Shown here in pieces: positions 1-7,391 of a stretch of DNA of 64,000 bases. The position numbers and the translations under genes were made by a program. This DNA is from Lactiplantibacillus brownii (GTDB lineage Bacteria; Bacillota; Bacilli; Lactobacillales; Lactobacillaceae), in NCBI RefSeq assembly GCF_031085375.1, contig NZ_JAVCWF010000001.1, positions 620,001 to 684,000 on the forward strand, in the 5' to 3' direction. The notes beneath the pieces are model-generated. The model saw nothing but the letters and a program-made list of their open reading frames with translations, did no database searches and was not told the DNA's origin. Each line of letters starts with the position of its first letter. Position 1 is the stretch's first letter.

Positions 1-537
1 ACAAAGCAAGCTGACCAACAACTTCGTGGTGCAGTTGTCTTACCAAATGGTACCGGTAAAGAACAAACCGTTATCGTATTTGCTAAAGGCGATAAAGCTA
101 AGGAAGCTGAAGAAGCTGGTGCTGACGTTGTCGGTGAAGCCGACTTAGTTGCCCGGATTCAAGATGGCTGGTTAGACTTTGACGTTGCAATCGCAACCCC
201 AGATATGATGGCCCAAGTTGGTCGTTTAGGGCGGGTCCTTGGACCTAAGGGCTTAATGCCTAACCCTAAGACTGGGACGGTTACAATGGACGTTGCTAAA
301 GCGGTTAACGATTCAAAAGCCGGGAAGGTTACTTACCGGACCGACCGTGATGGTAACGTGCATGTTCCTGTTGGCAAGGTATCATTTGATACTGACAAGC
401 TTGTTGGTAACTTCAAGACCATTGAAGAAACCATCACTAAAGCTCGTCCAGCCTCAGTACGTGGGACTTTCGTCCAAAACTTGGTCGTTACCTCAACCTT
501 TACACCAGCTGTACGGGTTGACTTAGCCTCATTTTAA
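1..537 (+). CDS. rplA: 50S ribosomal protein L1 (5' end outside window)
   Basis: Large-subunit protein of the L1 stalk; it binds 23S rRNA, helps deacylated tRNA leave the E site and, in many bacteria, represses its own operon. The reading frame is open from base 1 (residues T-K-Q-A-D-Q-Q at the edge) and ends with TAA at 535-537, so about 178 C-terminal residues of a ~230-residue protein are present. The typical L1 motif [13 protein letters not shown] is visible near 240-280. The L10 leader and rplJ-rplL follow directly, the usual order after rplK-rplA. The start codon lies upstream of the window. Confidence 0.97.
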   Translation, partial: TKQADQQLRGAVVLPNGTGKEQTVIVFAKGDKAKEAEEAGADVVGEADLVARIQDGWLDFDVAIATPDMMAQVGRLGRVLGPKGLMPNPKTGTVTMDVAKAVNDSKAGKVTYRTDRDGNVHVPVGKVSFDTDKLVGNFKTIEETITKARPASVRGTFVQNLVVTSTFTPAVRVDLASF

Positions 538-544
538 AGATTAG

Positions 545-720
545 CTTTTGAAAACAATTGACCCCGTAGGTGATCTGTGATAGATTACTAGAGGTTAAGT
601 AATATCTCTACCTAAGACTCAGGCGGCCAATATGGCCTTAATCTACCTGCCGAGGACATTGTTTTTTCTCTATGTCTTGGTGGACATAGGGATTTTTTTA
701 TAAATCCCTGAACAAAAATT
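545..720 (+). promoter_or_regulatory. L10 ribosomal leader (autoregulatory 5' UTR of rplJ-rplL)
   Basis: The 190 bp between rplA and rplJ carries no ORF but has strong paired segments. One hairpin has arms CTATGTC (670-676) and GACATAG (683-689) and runs straight into GGGATTTTTTT, an intrinsic terminator. Immediately downstream GGGATTT (689-695) can pair with AAATCCC (702-708), an alternative fold that shares the G residues. Position and architecture fit the L10 leader of Firmicutes, where L10 with L7/L12 binds the leader RNA and causes early termination. I identified it by position and structure; a covariance-model match was not run. Confidence 0.8.
670..698 (+). terminator. Attenuator terminator in L10 leader
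   Basis: Seven-base-pair stem CTATGTC/GACATAG with the loop TTGGTG, followed by GGGA and seven T residues. It lies 39 bp before the rplJ start, so it can act as the off switch of the leader. Confidence 0.75.
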
Positions 721-736
721 CCGGGAGGTGAATCAT

Positions 737-1240
737 TTGAGTAAAGAAACTGTTGCTGTAAAAGCACAAAAAGTTGAAGAAGTCACTGAACAACTGAACA
801 AATCTGTATCTGCCATTGTGGTTGATTACCGTGGTTTGACGGTTGAACAAGTCACCGACTTACGTAAGCAATTACGTGATGCTGGTGTTAAGATGGAAGT
901 CATCAAAAACAAGATCATGGTCCGTGCCGCTGAAAAAGCTGGTTACGCTGACATGAATGATGTTTTTGCTGGCCCAACTGCTGTTGCCTTCTCTGAAGAA
1001 GACCCAGTGGCTCCAGCTAAGATTTTAGCTAACTTCGCAAAAACTGCCGATGCCCTACAATTAAAGGGTGGGATGGTTGAAGGTAAAGTTGCAACTCTTG
1101 AAGAAATCCAAGAATACGCTACGATGCCATCACGTGAAGAATTATTGGCTACGATTGCTAACTTGTTACAAGCACCTGTTCGTAACGTGGCATACGCTGT
1201 TAAGGCGATTGCTGAAAAGGGCGACGAAGACGCAGCCTAG
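737..1240 (+). CDS. rplJ: 50S ribosomal protein L10
   Basis: L10 anchors the L7/L12 dimers on the ribosome to form the stalk that recruits translation factors. I chose the TTG at 737 because GGGAGG at 723-728 lies at the right distance, giving 167 residues that begin (M)[11 protein letters not shown], the normal L10 start; the in-frame GTG at 730-728 region sits inside the Shine-Dalgarno sequence and is unlikely. The segment [16 protein letters not shown] is the conserved N-terminal RNA-binding part, and the helical C-terminus that binds L7/L12 is complete. It is co-transcribed with rplL 52 bp downstream and controlled by the L10 leader. Confidence 0.97.
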   Translation: MSKETVAVKAQKVEEVTEQLNKSVSAIVVDYRGLTVEQVTDLRKQLRDAGVKMEVIKNKIMVRAAEKAGYADMNDVFAGPTAVAFSEEDPVAPAKILANFAKTADALQLKGGMVEGKVATLEEIQEYATMPSREELLATIANLLQAPVRNVAYAVKAIAEKGDEDAA

Positions 1241-1292
1241 GCTGTTGGTGTTAAAAAACTAAAAATAGTTCACATAAATGGAGGAACACAAA

Positions 1293-1661
1293 ATGGCTTT
1301 TGATAAAGATAGTATTATTGCTTCATTAAAAGAAGCATCAATTTCAGATTTAAACGACTTAGTTAAGGCTATCGAAGACGAATTCGATGTCTCAGCTTCA
1401 GCACCAGTTGCTGTTGCTGGCGCTGCTGGTGGCGATGCTGCTGCAGCTAAGGATTCATACGATGTTGAATTAACTGAATCAGGCGACCAAAAGGTTAAGG
1501 CTATCAAGGCCGTTCGTGATATCACTGGTCTTGGCTTGAAAGACGCTAAGGGTCTTGTTGACAACGTACCTTCAGTTGTTAAGGAAGGCGTTTCAGAAGA
1601 CGAAGCTAACGACATCAAGGCTAAACTTGAAGAAGTTGGTGGCGTAGTTACCCTTAAGTAG
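1293..1661 (+). CDS. rplL: 50S ribosomal protein L7/L12
   Basis: Stalk protein present in several copies per ribosome; its C-terminal domain contacts elongation factors and stimulates their GTPase activity. The start at 1293 is chosen because GGAGG at 1281-1285 precedes it, giving 122 residues, the family's usual length. The order is the N-terminal dimerisation helix, an Ala/Gly-rich hinge (about residues 35-50, with [14 protein letters not shown]), then the C-terminal domain with the conserved [12 protein letters not shown]. An intrinsic terminator follows the stop. Confidence 0.98.
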   Translation: MAFDKDSIIASLKEASISDLNDLVKAIEDEFDVSASAPVAVAGAAGGDAAAAKDSYDVELTESGDQKVKAIKAVRDITGLGLKDAKGLVDNVPSVVKEGVSEDEANDIKAKLEEVGGVVTLK

Positions 1662-1685
1662 TCGAATACTTAAAATAACTACGAC

Positions 1686-1730
1686 AGTCCAATCCAACCG
1701 TTGTAAAACGGCTTGGTTGGGCTGTTTTTA
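1686..1730 (+). terminator. Intrinsic terminator of rplJ-rplL
   Basis: Arms AGTCCAATCCAA and TTGGTTGGGCT around a short loop, followed by GTTTTTA, 25 bp after the rplL stop. Confidence 0.85.
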
Positions 1731-1737
1731 TAAAGCA

Positions 1738-1783
1738 AAAAAATTCCGCACTAGCCTTAGTTGGCCGGTACGGGATTTTTTGT
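1738..1783. terminator. Hairpin terminator, bidirectional, for the minus-strand Fic module
   Basis: An imperfect stem (CCGCACTAGCC against GGCCGGTACGGG) is flanked by a run of seven A on the left and six T on the right, so it can end transcription on both strands. It lies immediately after the stop of the small minus-strand gene. Confidence 0.65.
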
Positions 1784-1785
1784 TT

Positions 1786-1977
1786 TTAAACTTTAGAAAG
1801 CATTTCCATCGTGTTCTTTATTTCCTTAACGCTCAAAATATCTGATACATTTCTCCTAATAGTGTCAATGTCATTGAAAGAGTTATGAACAGCAGTATTT
1901 ACATCAGCATTCGCCATTTGTTCTTTTGTTACTGAAGCATTTAAGTTGAAAGCAGGCATGTCTGCACGTTTCATCAT
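1786..1977 (-). CDS. Small hypothetical protein, possible partner of the Fic-like protein
   Basis: A 63-residue ORF of unknown function. GGGAGG lies seven bases before the ATG, a strong ribosome binding site, so expression is likely. It follows the Fic-like gene by 33 bp on the same strand and shares its AT-rich composition, so the two probably form one transcript ending at the hairpin at 1738-1783. The sequence is mostly polar and helical (about residues 15-60), with no membrane segment and no recognised domain. A segment S-V-T-K-E-Q distantly resembles the inhibitory (S/T)xxxE(G/N) motif of Fic antitoxins, but the last position does not fit. A toxin-antitoxin role is only inferred from the arrangement. 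Confidence 0.6.
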   Translation of the reverse strand: MMKRADMPAFNLNASVTKEQMANADVNTAVHNSFNDIDTIRRNVSDILSVKEIKNTMEMLSKV

Positions 1978-2010
1978 AATATTCCTCCCTTATTGGATAC
2001 TATACTACAT

Positions 2011-2703
2011 TTATTGGGTGTTTTGATATATAAGTGACTGTGAATAACTAAATTCACCATATTTTAGAGCATCTGACATATTAGTATAGCTGAGCGATAC
2101 ATGAGCATTAATAAAATTCTCAACTTGTTTTTGGTTCCATTCATTATTAGCGATACGCAATGAAATGTCATACAGTGAATTAGCGTCTACTACATCAAAA
2201 GTGTAAAAGTTACCAGCTAAAAAGTATATGGCGGAGAGCATTGCAGTGCGCTTGTTTCCATTGTTAAAAAATTGATTGGATGCTATTTTATACCACAATG
2301 CTGCTGCTTTAGATGTTACTGTTGGGTATGGCTCAAATGATCCAAAGCCTCCAAATAGAGAATTATTAACTCTATCCAGGCCATAAAAATCTTTAATTCC
2401 GTATACACTTTCTTCTCTAAACATCTGTTCTGCCTGTTTGTTTGCTTCCCCAAAAGCTTTTTCAGACATCTTTTGAGGTTCTATCATTCTAACACCAAAA
2501 TGTCCAACTTGTTCTTTTTGGTAGTAAACATCTAAAGCGTATAGAGTCCCATCTTTACGAAGTTTTCTCAATTGCAGGTTTCTATCGGCTTTTTTGACTT
2601 TTGTTAAATTATCTTTAGCAAACATTCTTTTAAATTGATTAATTTGCTTCTTAGAATTACCAGAGCAAATCAGAAAGCCATCAAATCTTTCTGAGTTATT
2701 CAC
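2011..2703 (-). CDS. Fic/Doc family protein with degenerate catalytic motif
   Basis: A 230-residue protein starting at a GTG with AAGGAGG seven bases upstream. Residues 1-95 match nothing I recognise. Residues 105-200 look like a Fic/Doc fold: the flap region FGGFGSFEPYP (118-127) is followed by KAAALWYKIASN and the motif FFNNGNKRTA (145-154). Active Fic enzymes transfer AMP, phosphate or other groups to target proteins using a motif HxFx(D/N)(G/A)N(G/K)R. Here the histidine position is Gln144, while the phosphate-binding GNKR is kept. The protein may therefore be inactive, altered in chemistry, or a decayed toxin. It is AT-rich compared with the ribosomal and uvrA-like genes around it, which suggests transfer. 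The neighbouring 63-aa gene may be its partner. Confidence 0.8.
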   Translation of the reverse strand: MNNSERFDGFLICSGNSKKQINQFKRMFAKDNLTKVKKADRNLQLRKLRKDGTLYALDVYYQKEQVGHFGVRMIEPQKMSEKAFGEANKQAEQMFREESVYGIKDFYGLDRVNNSLFGGFGSFEPYPTVTSKAAALWYKIASNQFFNNGNKRTAMLSAIYFLAGNFYTFDVVDANSLYDISLRIANNEWNQKQVENFINAHVSLSYTNMSDALKYGEFSYSQSLIYQNTQ

Positions 2704-2892
2704 AGGAGCCCTCCTTATAGAATAGTTGATTTATTAATACTCCTTAAAAGAGTAGCCGTAAAATTCAAATTATTCAATACCTAATGTAGTGAATCTTTAA
2801 AACTAGAATTATTGTAGAAAAACGAAGGCGTTGAATCTTAAGTTTAGTACTAGATTGTGTTTCACAACGTCTGTAAATAATTGTTCAAAAAT

Positions 2893-3009
2893 CAAAAGGC
2901 GGAACAACACGTCAACGTGCCTTTAACGGCAACATGTGGCGACCCCGTTTGAAAACTTTTAGCAGTACTGTTGCAGTCATTTTAGATGGCTCAACGGTGC
3001 TGTTTTTTT
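2893..3009 (+). promoter_or_regulatory. T-box-like antiterminator fragment with terminator
   Basis: AAAGG (2895-2899) and CACG (2908-2911) pair with CGTGCCTTT (2916-2924), leaving an eight-base bulge CGGAACAA. This layout matches a T-box antiterminator, whose bulge normally starts UGGN and pairs with the tRNA acceptor end; here the U is C. AACGG/CCGTT hairpins downstream, and AGCA...CTGTTG/CAACGGTGCT followed by eight T makes a terminator ending at 3009. No clear Stem I is visible upstream and no biosynthetic gene follows directly. It may be the remnant of a T-box leader cut by an insertion, or chance. Confidence 0.3.
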
Positions 3010-3143
3010 TATGTACGCAGAAATAGGTGGTCGAAAATGTTACACAGTGTTGTCTGGATTTAGGGGAAGCACCAGTTCACCGAACGATCTTAATTTTATG
3101 GTGAATGTCAATGGTGTTAAGGCTAAGTCACACAAATTGCCCG

Positions 3144-3159
3144 GTTGATCACGATCAAC
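3144..3159. promoter_or_regulatory. Palindrome upstream of the uvrA paralogue, possible operator
   Basis: GTTGATC-AC-GATCAAC, seven-base arms with a two-base centre, about 90 bp before the start codon and just upstream of possible -10 elements. No regulator is known to me for this motif. Confidence 0.35.
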
Positions 3160-3245
3160 AATTCGCAACTACCGACAAAATTTTAGAATGTGGTATGGTG
3201 GAATAGTAATGATTTAGGTTGATTAAATGAGAGGAGTAACTTGGG

Positions 3246-5516
3246 ATGCAACCAACTTTCAAGCATGGCTTTATTGAAATTAAGGATGCAACACAAAATA
3301 ACTTACAACACGTGACGTTGCGGGTGCCAAAATACGAAACAACGGTATTTGTGGGTTTATCGGGTTCTGGTAAGTCTTCGCTAGTCTTTGATACGATTGC
3401 GGCGGCGTCACGGCGTGAATTGAATGAAACGTTTCCGAGTTTTACGCAACAGTATTTACCCAAATATGGGCAGCCACATGTTGGAGATATTGAGCATTTA
3501 CCGGTTGCCATCGTCATCGAGCAGCAACGGTTGGGGAAAAATGCCCGCTCAACATTAGCGACATATACGGGGATCTATTCACTGATGCGCCTGTTGTTTT
3601 CTCGGATTGGGAAGCCATTTATTGGTTATTCCGATACGTTTTCATTCAACTTACCACAGGGGATGTGCCCAACCTGTCAGGGACTCGGTTATGTTGATGA
3701 TATTGACGAACAGAAATTGATTGATCCAAATAAGTCATTAAATCAAGGGGCCATTACCTTTGTAAGCTTTGGACCAGATACTTGGCGTTGGCGGCGATAT
3801 GCAACTAGTGGGTTATTTGATGATGACAAGCCGATTAAGGACTATACCACCGAGGAATATGAGCTGTTGATGCATGCACCCCAACAAAAATTAGCTCATC
3901 CAGGTGAAGGCTTTCCGCATACCGCACTGTATGAAGGCGTGGTGCCACGCATACGCCGGTCAATTATTGGCAAAAAAGAAGCGGAACATCATCGTGAAGC
4001 GATTGCGGAGATTGTGACACGCAAGCCTTGCCCCGCTTGTCACGGAACACGTTTGAAGCCAGAAGTGTTAACCAATCATATTCAGGGCAAAAATATTGCG
4101 GACGTTACCGCCATGGATTTGCAACATGTGCTGGCGTTTTTAAATCAGATCACCGAAGTGTTGGCAACTGATGTGGTTCGGGAATTGAGCACCAAGATTC
4201 AATCATTGGTTGATATCGGGCTGGGTTATTTGACCCTTGATCGAGGGACTAGTTCATTATCAGGTGGGGAAGCCCAACGAATCAAGATTGCGAAGTATTT
4301 GACCAGCGCGTTGGTCGATATGGTCTACATTTTGGACGAACCCAGTGTCGGCTTACATCCGCATGACATCCAGTTGGTCAAACAAGCTTTAACACGGTTG
4401 AAGGCAAAAGGAAACACGATTTTAGTTGTCGAACATAATCCGGCGATGATTGATTTTGCGGACTATGTGGTCGAAATGGGGCCATTAGCCGGTCAAGACG
4501 GTGGTACCGTGACGTTTACAGGAACTTATCCAGAATTATTGGCGTCAACGTCATTGACCGGTAAATGGCTACGACAGCCCCATCATTGGGGGGCAGAACG
4601 ACAACCAACGGGTCAGTTGAGTTTGCAACACGTGACGCAAAATAATTTAAAAGACGTGAGCGTCTCAATACCGCTGGGTGTGATGACGGTTATCTCAGGG
4701 GTGGCCGGCTCCGGTAAATCTTCACTAGTCACGGCATTGAAGTCTCAATTGCACGAGGCTTATATTGATTTAACACAAACCCCTGTTGGGATTAACATTC
4801 GTTCGACACCAGCGACTTATTTGGGGATTTTAGATGAGATTCGTAAGTTATTTAGTGCGGCAAATGAGCGTGTCGGGACAAGTCTATTTAGCTACAATGG
4901 CAAAGGGGCTTGTCCACGTTGTAAGGGGAAAGGCGTCACGATTACAAACATGGCGTTCATGGACCCAGTCGTGCAAACTTGTGAGCTTTGTCATGGCAAA
5001 CGCTACAGCGAAGTAGCGCTACAGTATACGTATCGTTCTAAAAATATTGCTGAAGTGCTCCAATTATCAGTGAAAGCTGCGGCGGCCTTTTTCCAAGATA
5101 CACCACAATTAGCCAAGAAGTTGGCTAACTTGGATCGCGTTGGTTTAGGCTATTTAACGCTGGCACAGCCATTGACCACGTTATCTGGTGGTGAATTGCA
5201 ACGCCTGAAGTTAGCGGTCGAACTTGGTAAACAAGGTACGATCTATCTGTTAGATGAACCCACGGCTGGGCTACATTTGAAGGATACCGATCGCTTGTTG
5301 AAGTTATTTAATGAGTTGGTTGCGGCAGGCAACTCGTTGATCATCATCGAACATAACTTGGCGGTTATTGGACAAGCTGATTGGTTGATCGACGTGGGTC
5401 CGGATGCTGGCCGTTATGGTGGTCAGATCCAATACAGTGGGACACCGCGGGGCTCAATCAAGGTACCAAAGTCGCGAACAGGTGTGGCACTGAAAGCTTG
5501 GATCAACGAAAACTAA
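3246..5516 (+). CDS. Short UvrA-like ABC ATPase (excinuclease subunit A paralogue)
   Basis: A 756-residue tandem ABC ATPase of the UvrA family; classical UvrA is about 940 residues and recognises DNA lesions with UvrB. Visible parts are: Walker A 1 GLSGSGKSS (37-45), zinc motifs CPTCQGLG and CPACHGTR, signature LSGGEAQR, Walker B YILDEPSVG, then Walker A 2 GVAGSGKSS, zinc motif CPRCKGKG...CELCHGKR, signature LSGGELQR and Walker B YLLDEPTAG. The N-terminal domain is shortened, as in UvrA2-type paralogues that lack the UvrB-binding insertion and are linked to tolerance of DNA-binding drugs. Role in repair or drug tolerance is inferred. It is a single gene between its own upstream region and a strong terminator. 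Confidence 0.9.
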   Translation: MQPTFKHGFIEIKDATQNNLQHVTLRVPKYETTVFVGLSGSGKSSLVFDTIAAASRRELNETFPSFTQQYLPKYGQPHVGDIEHLPVAIVIEQQRLGKNARSTLATYTGIYSLMRLLFSRIGKPFIGYSDTFSFNLPQGMCPTCQGLGYVDDIDEQKLIDPNKSLNQGAITFVSFGPDTWRWRRYATSGLFDDDKPIKDYTTEEYELLMHAPQQKLAHPGEGFPHTALYEGVVPRIRRSIIGKKEAEHHREAIAEIVTRKPCPACHGTRLKPEVLTNHIQGKNIADVTAMDLQHVLAFLNQITEVLATDVVRELSTKIQSLVDIGLGYLTLDRGTSSLSGGEAQRIKIAKYLTSALVDMVYILDEPSVGLHPHDIQLVKQALTRLKAKGNTILVVEHNPAMIDFADYVVEMGPLAGQDGGTVTFTGTYPELLASTSLTGKWLRQPHHWGAERQPTGQLSLQHVTQNNLKDVSVSIPLGVMTVISGVAGSGKSSLVTALKSQLHEAYIDLTQTPVGINIRSTPATYLGILDEIRKLFSAANERVGTSLFSYNGKGACPRCKGKGVTITNMAFMDPVVQTCELCHGKRYSEVALQYTYRSKNIAEVLQLSVKAAAAFFQDTPQLAKKLANLDRVGLGYLTLAQPLTTLSGGELQRLKLAVELGKQGTIYLLDEPTAGLHLKDTDRLLKLFNELVAAGNSLIIIEHNLAVIGQADWLIDVGPDAGRYGGQIQYSGTPRGSIKVPKSRTGVALKAWINEN

Positions 5517-5533
5517 ACTGTACTGAAAACTAA

Positions 5534-5580
5534 AAATGCTCGACTTCGATCAATTGTTAATCGAAGTCGAGCATTTTTTA
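5534..5580. terminator. Strong intrinsic terminator, bidirectional
   Basis: Perfect 15-bp arms (ATGCTCGACTTCGAT and its complement) around a nine-base loop, followed by TTTTTT and preceded by AAAAA. It separates the convergent uvrA paralogue and the membrane protein gene and can serve both. Confidence 0.95.
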
Positions 5581-5592
5581 GTTGATAAAGCG

Positions 5593-7284
5593 TTAGTGCT
5601 TGCTGTGCCACCATTTTGAAATAACGGCGACAGCTAGTCCGAGCCAACTGGCAAACGCGATGAAAAGACTCGCGAAAAACCATTTAGAGGGTTGATAACC
5701 GATGCTGACGGTATGTTTTCCGGCAGCTAACTCGGTTTGAACGGTGCCACGGAAGCTAGTTTGCAATGGTTGAGCCTGACCGTCTACGTGTAATGTCGTC
5801 TGGTGGTAGCGTACGACCGGAAAATCAAGCACACTGTGTTTGGCGAGCTTAATCTGATAAGTGATCTGGTTAGGCGCGCTCACTTTTCGTAGCTTGATGG
5901 CGTGATGGTTCAGATAAGTCTGGTTGTTAATGATCGACTCAGAATGTGCCAAACTTTTTTGCGGAAAGTAATCCGTTTCGCCCCACTTGACGCGATAGGC
6001 GAATTGATTGGCATAATTTTGATTACGCAGCAAAAATGGTTCTGGTAAGGTGGCCCCCACAGTTTTTGGTTGTGGTAATGCCGTCAGCTGAGCGCCGGTC
6101 TGGTTGCGAGTGATGGTTGTTGCAACTTCGCCAAAATATAAGCCACCACTGACGATGAGGATGAGTCCCAAGCCAATGATTGGCTTAGTGTTAAGCGAGG
6201 TTTTGGTTAAGCCAATCTGTGCCAGTTTGGCGAAAGCTACAGCCAGAAATAGGCCGGCAAAGCTGAGGTAACGGTAAGGCATTTGCACCACTGCTAGGAA
6301 AGTGTGACTCAGCAATGTCCATGGGAAAATAGCAGTCGAAACTAATAGTAATAAGCCACCAATCATCGTCGCAAGTTGGTAACGATGATTGTCACCAGCG
6401 AGTTTTGAATAGAAAATAATTGGCACCAATAATAGGATGCCGATACCTGGCGTTAATTGATTGCCTAACGAATTCAATACCACGTCATTTAACGGGAGGA
6501 GAAAAGCGATACCTTGTGACACGGTGGCCACGGATTGCCCAATGAAGTCGGTGAAAAAAGGGATGATAATTGGTAGCGTTAAGCCAATTGTGAGTCCAAT
6601 ACTTTTGAGTAAAGCAATCCATTGTGGCTTGGTAAAATGACGAGTGTAAATGAGCACCGCTAGTAGCAATACGGTCATAATTTCGGTCGCTAAGATTGCA
6701 GTCAAGAGATGCGTGTAGAGGATCAACGTCATACCTAGTGATAATAGCGGCCAATCAGTGAGCTTTCCCTTCAAAAGTTGATAAAAGCCCAGAAAGACTA
6801 ACGGTAAAAAGAGGGTGGCAACGAACTCGGCCAAGGTAAAGACGCCCAGTCCTAGCATCAACCGGTAAGGTAATAAATTATAGACTAAACTAAAAATAAG
6901 CGCCTGTTGACGGCGATGGGTGAGCCGATAGCAACAAAAGAAACTGATCGTTAAGCCGGCCCAAATGAGTAGTCCTAACCACAGAAAAAAGGCGGTCAGT
7001 GGCGCGGCAATAAATCGGAGACCTGCCCACAGGTAGAGTAGTGGCGTGGGATAGAATAGAAAAGTCCCGGAACCAGTCCCTTGAAAAGTCTGAGACGCAA
7101 TTGTGGTTAACCACTGACCGGCTTTTAAATTAAGAAAGATTTCCTCTACACGTGACGCATGAAAGGACCAATCACTAAGCACCACTAATTGATGTGGCCG
7201 CCAAAATGGATAAAGCATGATGAAGACGATCAGCAGGAATAGCCCACTGTAAGCCAAGTTAAGTGCAATATTTTTTTTGCGCAT
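5593..7284 (-). CDS. Polytopic membrane protein, PTPS-related / YfhO-like
   Basis: A 563-residue integral membrane protein. The ATG at 7284 is preferred because GGGGGG lies six bases before it; a longer frame upstream has no ribosome binding site. Residues 1-400 form about eleven hydrophobic segments, starting with a Lys/Arg-rich end MRKKN and a first TM segment; a large extracytoplasmic C-terminal part (about 400-540, with NYANQFAYRVKW) precedes a final TM segment and the basic tail KWWHSKH. The layout fits the 6-pyruvoyl-tetrahydropterin synthase-related membrane family, which resembles GT-C glycosyltransferases. A role in decorating envelope polymers is possible but not shown. Confidence 0.75.
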   Translation of the reverse strand: MRKKNIALNLAYSGLFLLIVFIMLYPFWRPHQLVVLSDWSFHASRVEEIFLNLKAGQWLTTIASQTFQGTGSGTFLFYPTPLLYLWAGLRFIAAPLTAFFLWLGLLIWAGLTISFFCCYRLTHRRQQALIFSLVYNLLPYRLMLGLGVFTLAEFVATLFLPLVFLGFYQLLKGKLTDWPLLSLGMTLILYTHLLTAILATEIMTVLLLAVLIYTRHFTKPQWIALLKSIGLTIGLTLPIIIPFFTDFIGQSVATVSQGIAFLLPLNDVVLNSLGNQLTPGIGILLLVPIIFYSKLAGDNHRYQLATMIGGLLLLVSTAIFPWTLLSHTFLAVVQMPYRYLSFAGLFLAVAFAKLAQIGLTKTSLNTKPIIGLGLILIVSGGLYFGEVATTITRNQTGAQLTALPQPKTVGATLPEPFLLRNQNYANQFAYRVKWGETDYFPQKSLAHSESIINNQTYLNHHAIKLRKVSAPNQITYQIKLAKHSVLDFPVVRYHQTTLHVDGQAQPLQTSFRGTVQTELAAGKHTVSIGYQPSKWFFASLFIAFASWLGLAVAVISKWWHSKH

Positions 7285-7330
7285 GAGTAACCCCCCAAAG
7301 TGACTCGTGATTAAAGATTTAACAGGTGAT

Positions 7331-7376
7331 AAAGCCCCGACCAAGAGTGAGACAAGCAACTGTTGGTCGGGGCTTT
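7331..7376 (-). terminator. Hairpin terminator after the nuclease gene
   Basis: Perfect 14-bp arms AAAGCCCCGACCAA and its complement, 16 bp beyond the stop of the minus-strand nuclease gene and upstream of the next minus-strand gene. The T-run is short on either strand, so some read-through is possible. Confidence 0.75.
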
Positions 7377-7391
7377 ACGATAAAAATGATC

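Larger units (their letters stand above)
2704..3245. other. Intergenic region between the Fic module and the uvrA paralogue
   Basis: 542 bp without a convincing ORF. The left part (to about 2890) is very AT-rich and resembles the Fic module; it should hold the Fic promoter. The right part holds a T-box-like stem with a terminator (2893-3009), a 16-bp palindrome (3144-3159) and the Shine-Dalgarno GAGAGGAG of the uvrA paralogue. The change in base composition near 2890 suggests the border of inserted DNA. Confidence 0.6.

Noticed and set aside
1259-1618. Long minus-strand ORF opposite rplL
   Set aside because: Mirror of the Ala-rich rplL coding frame; no ribosome binding site and no family resemblance.
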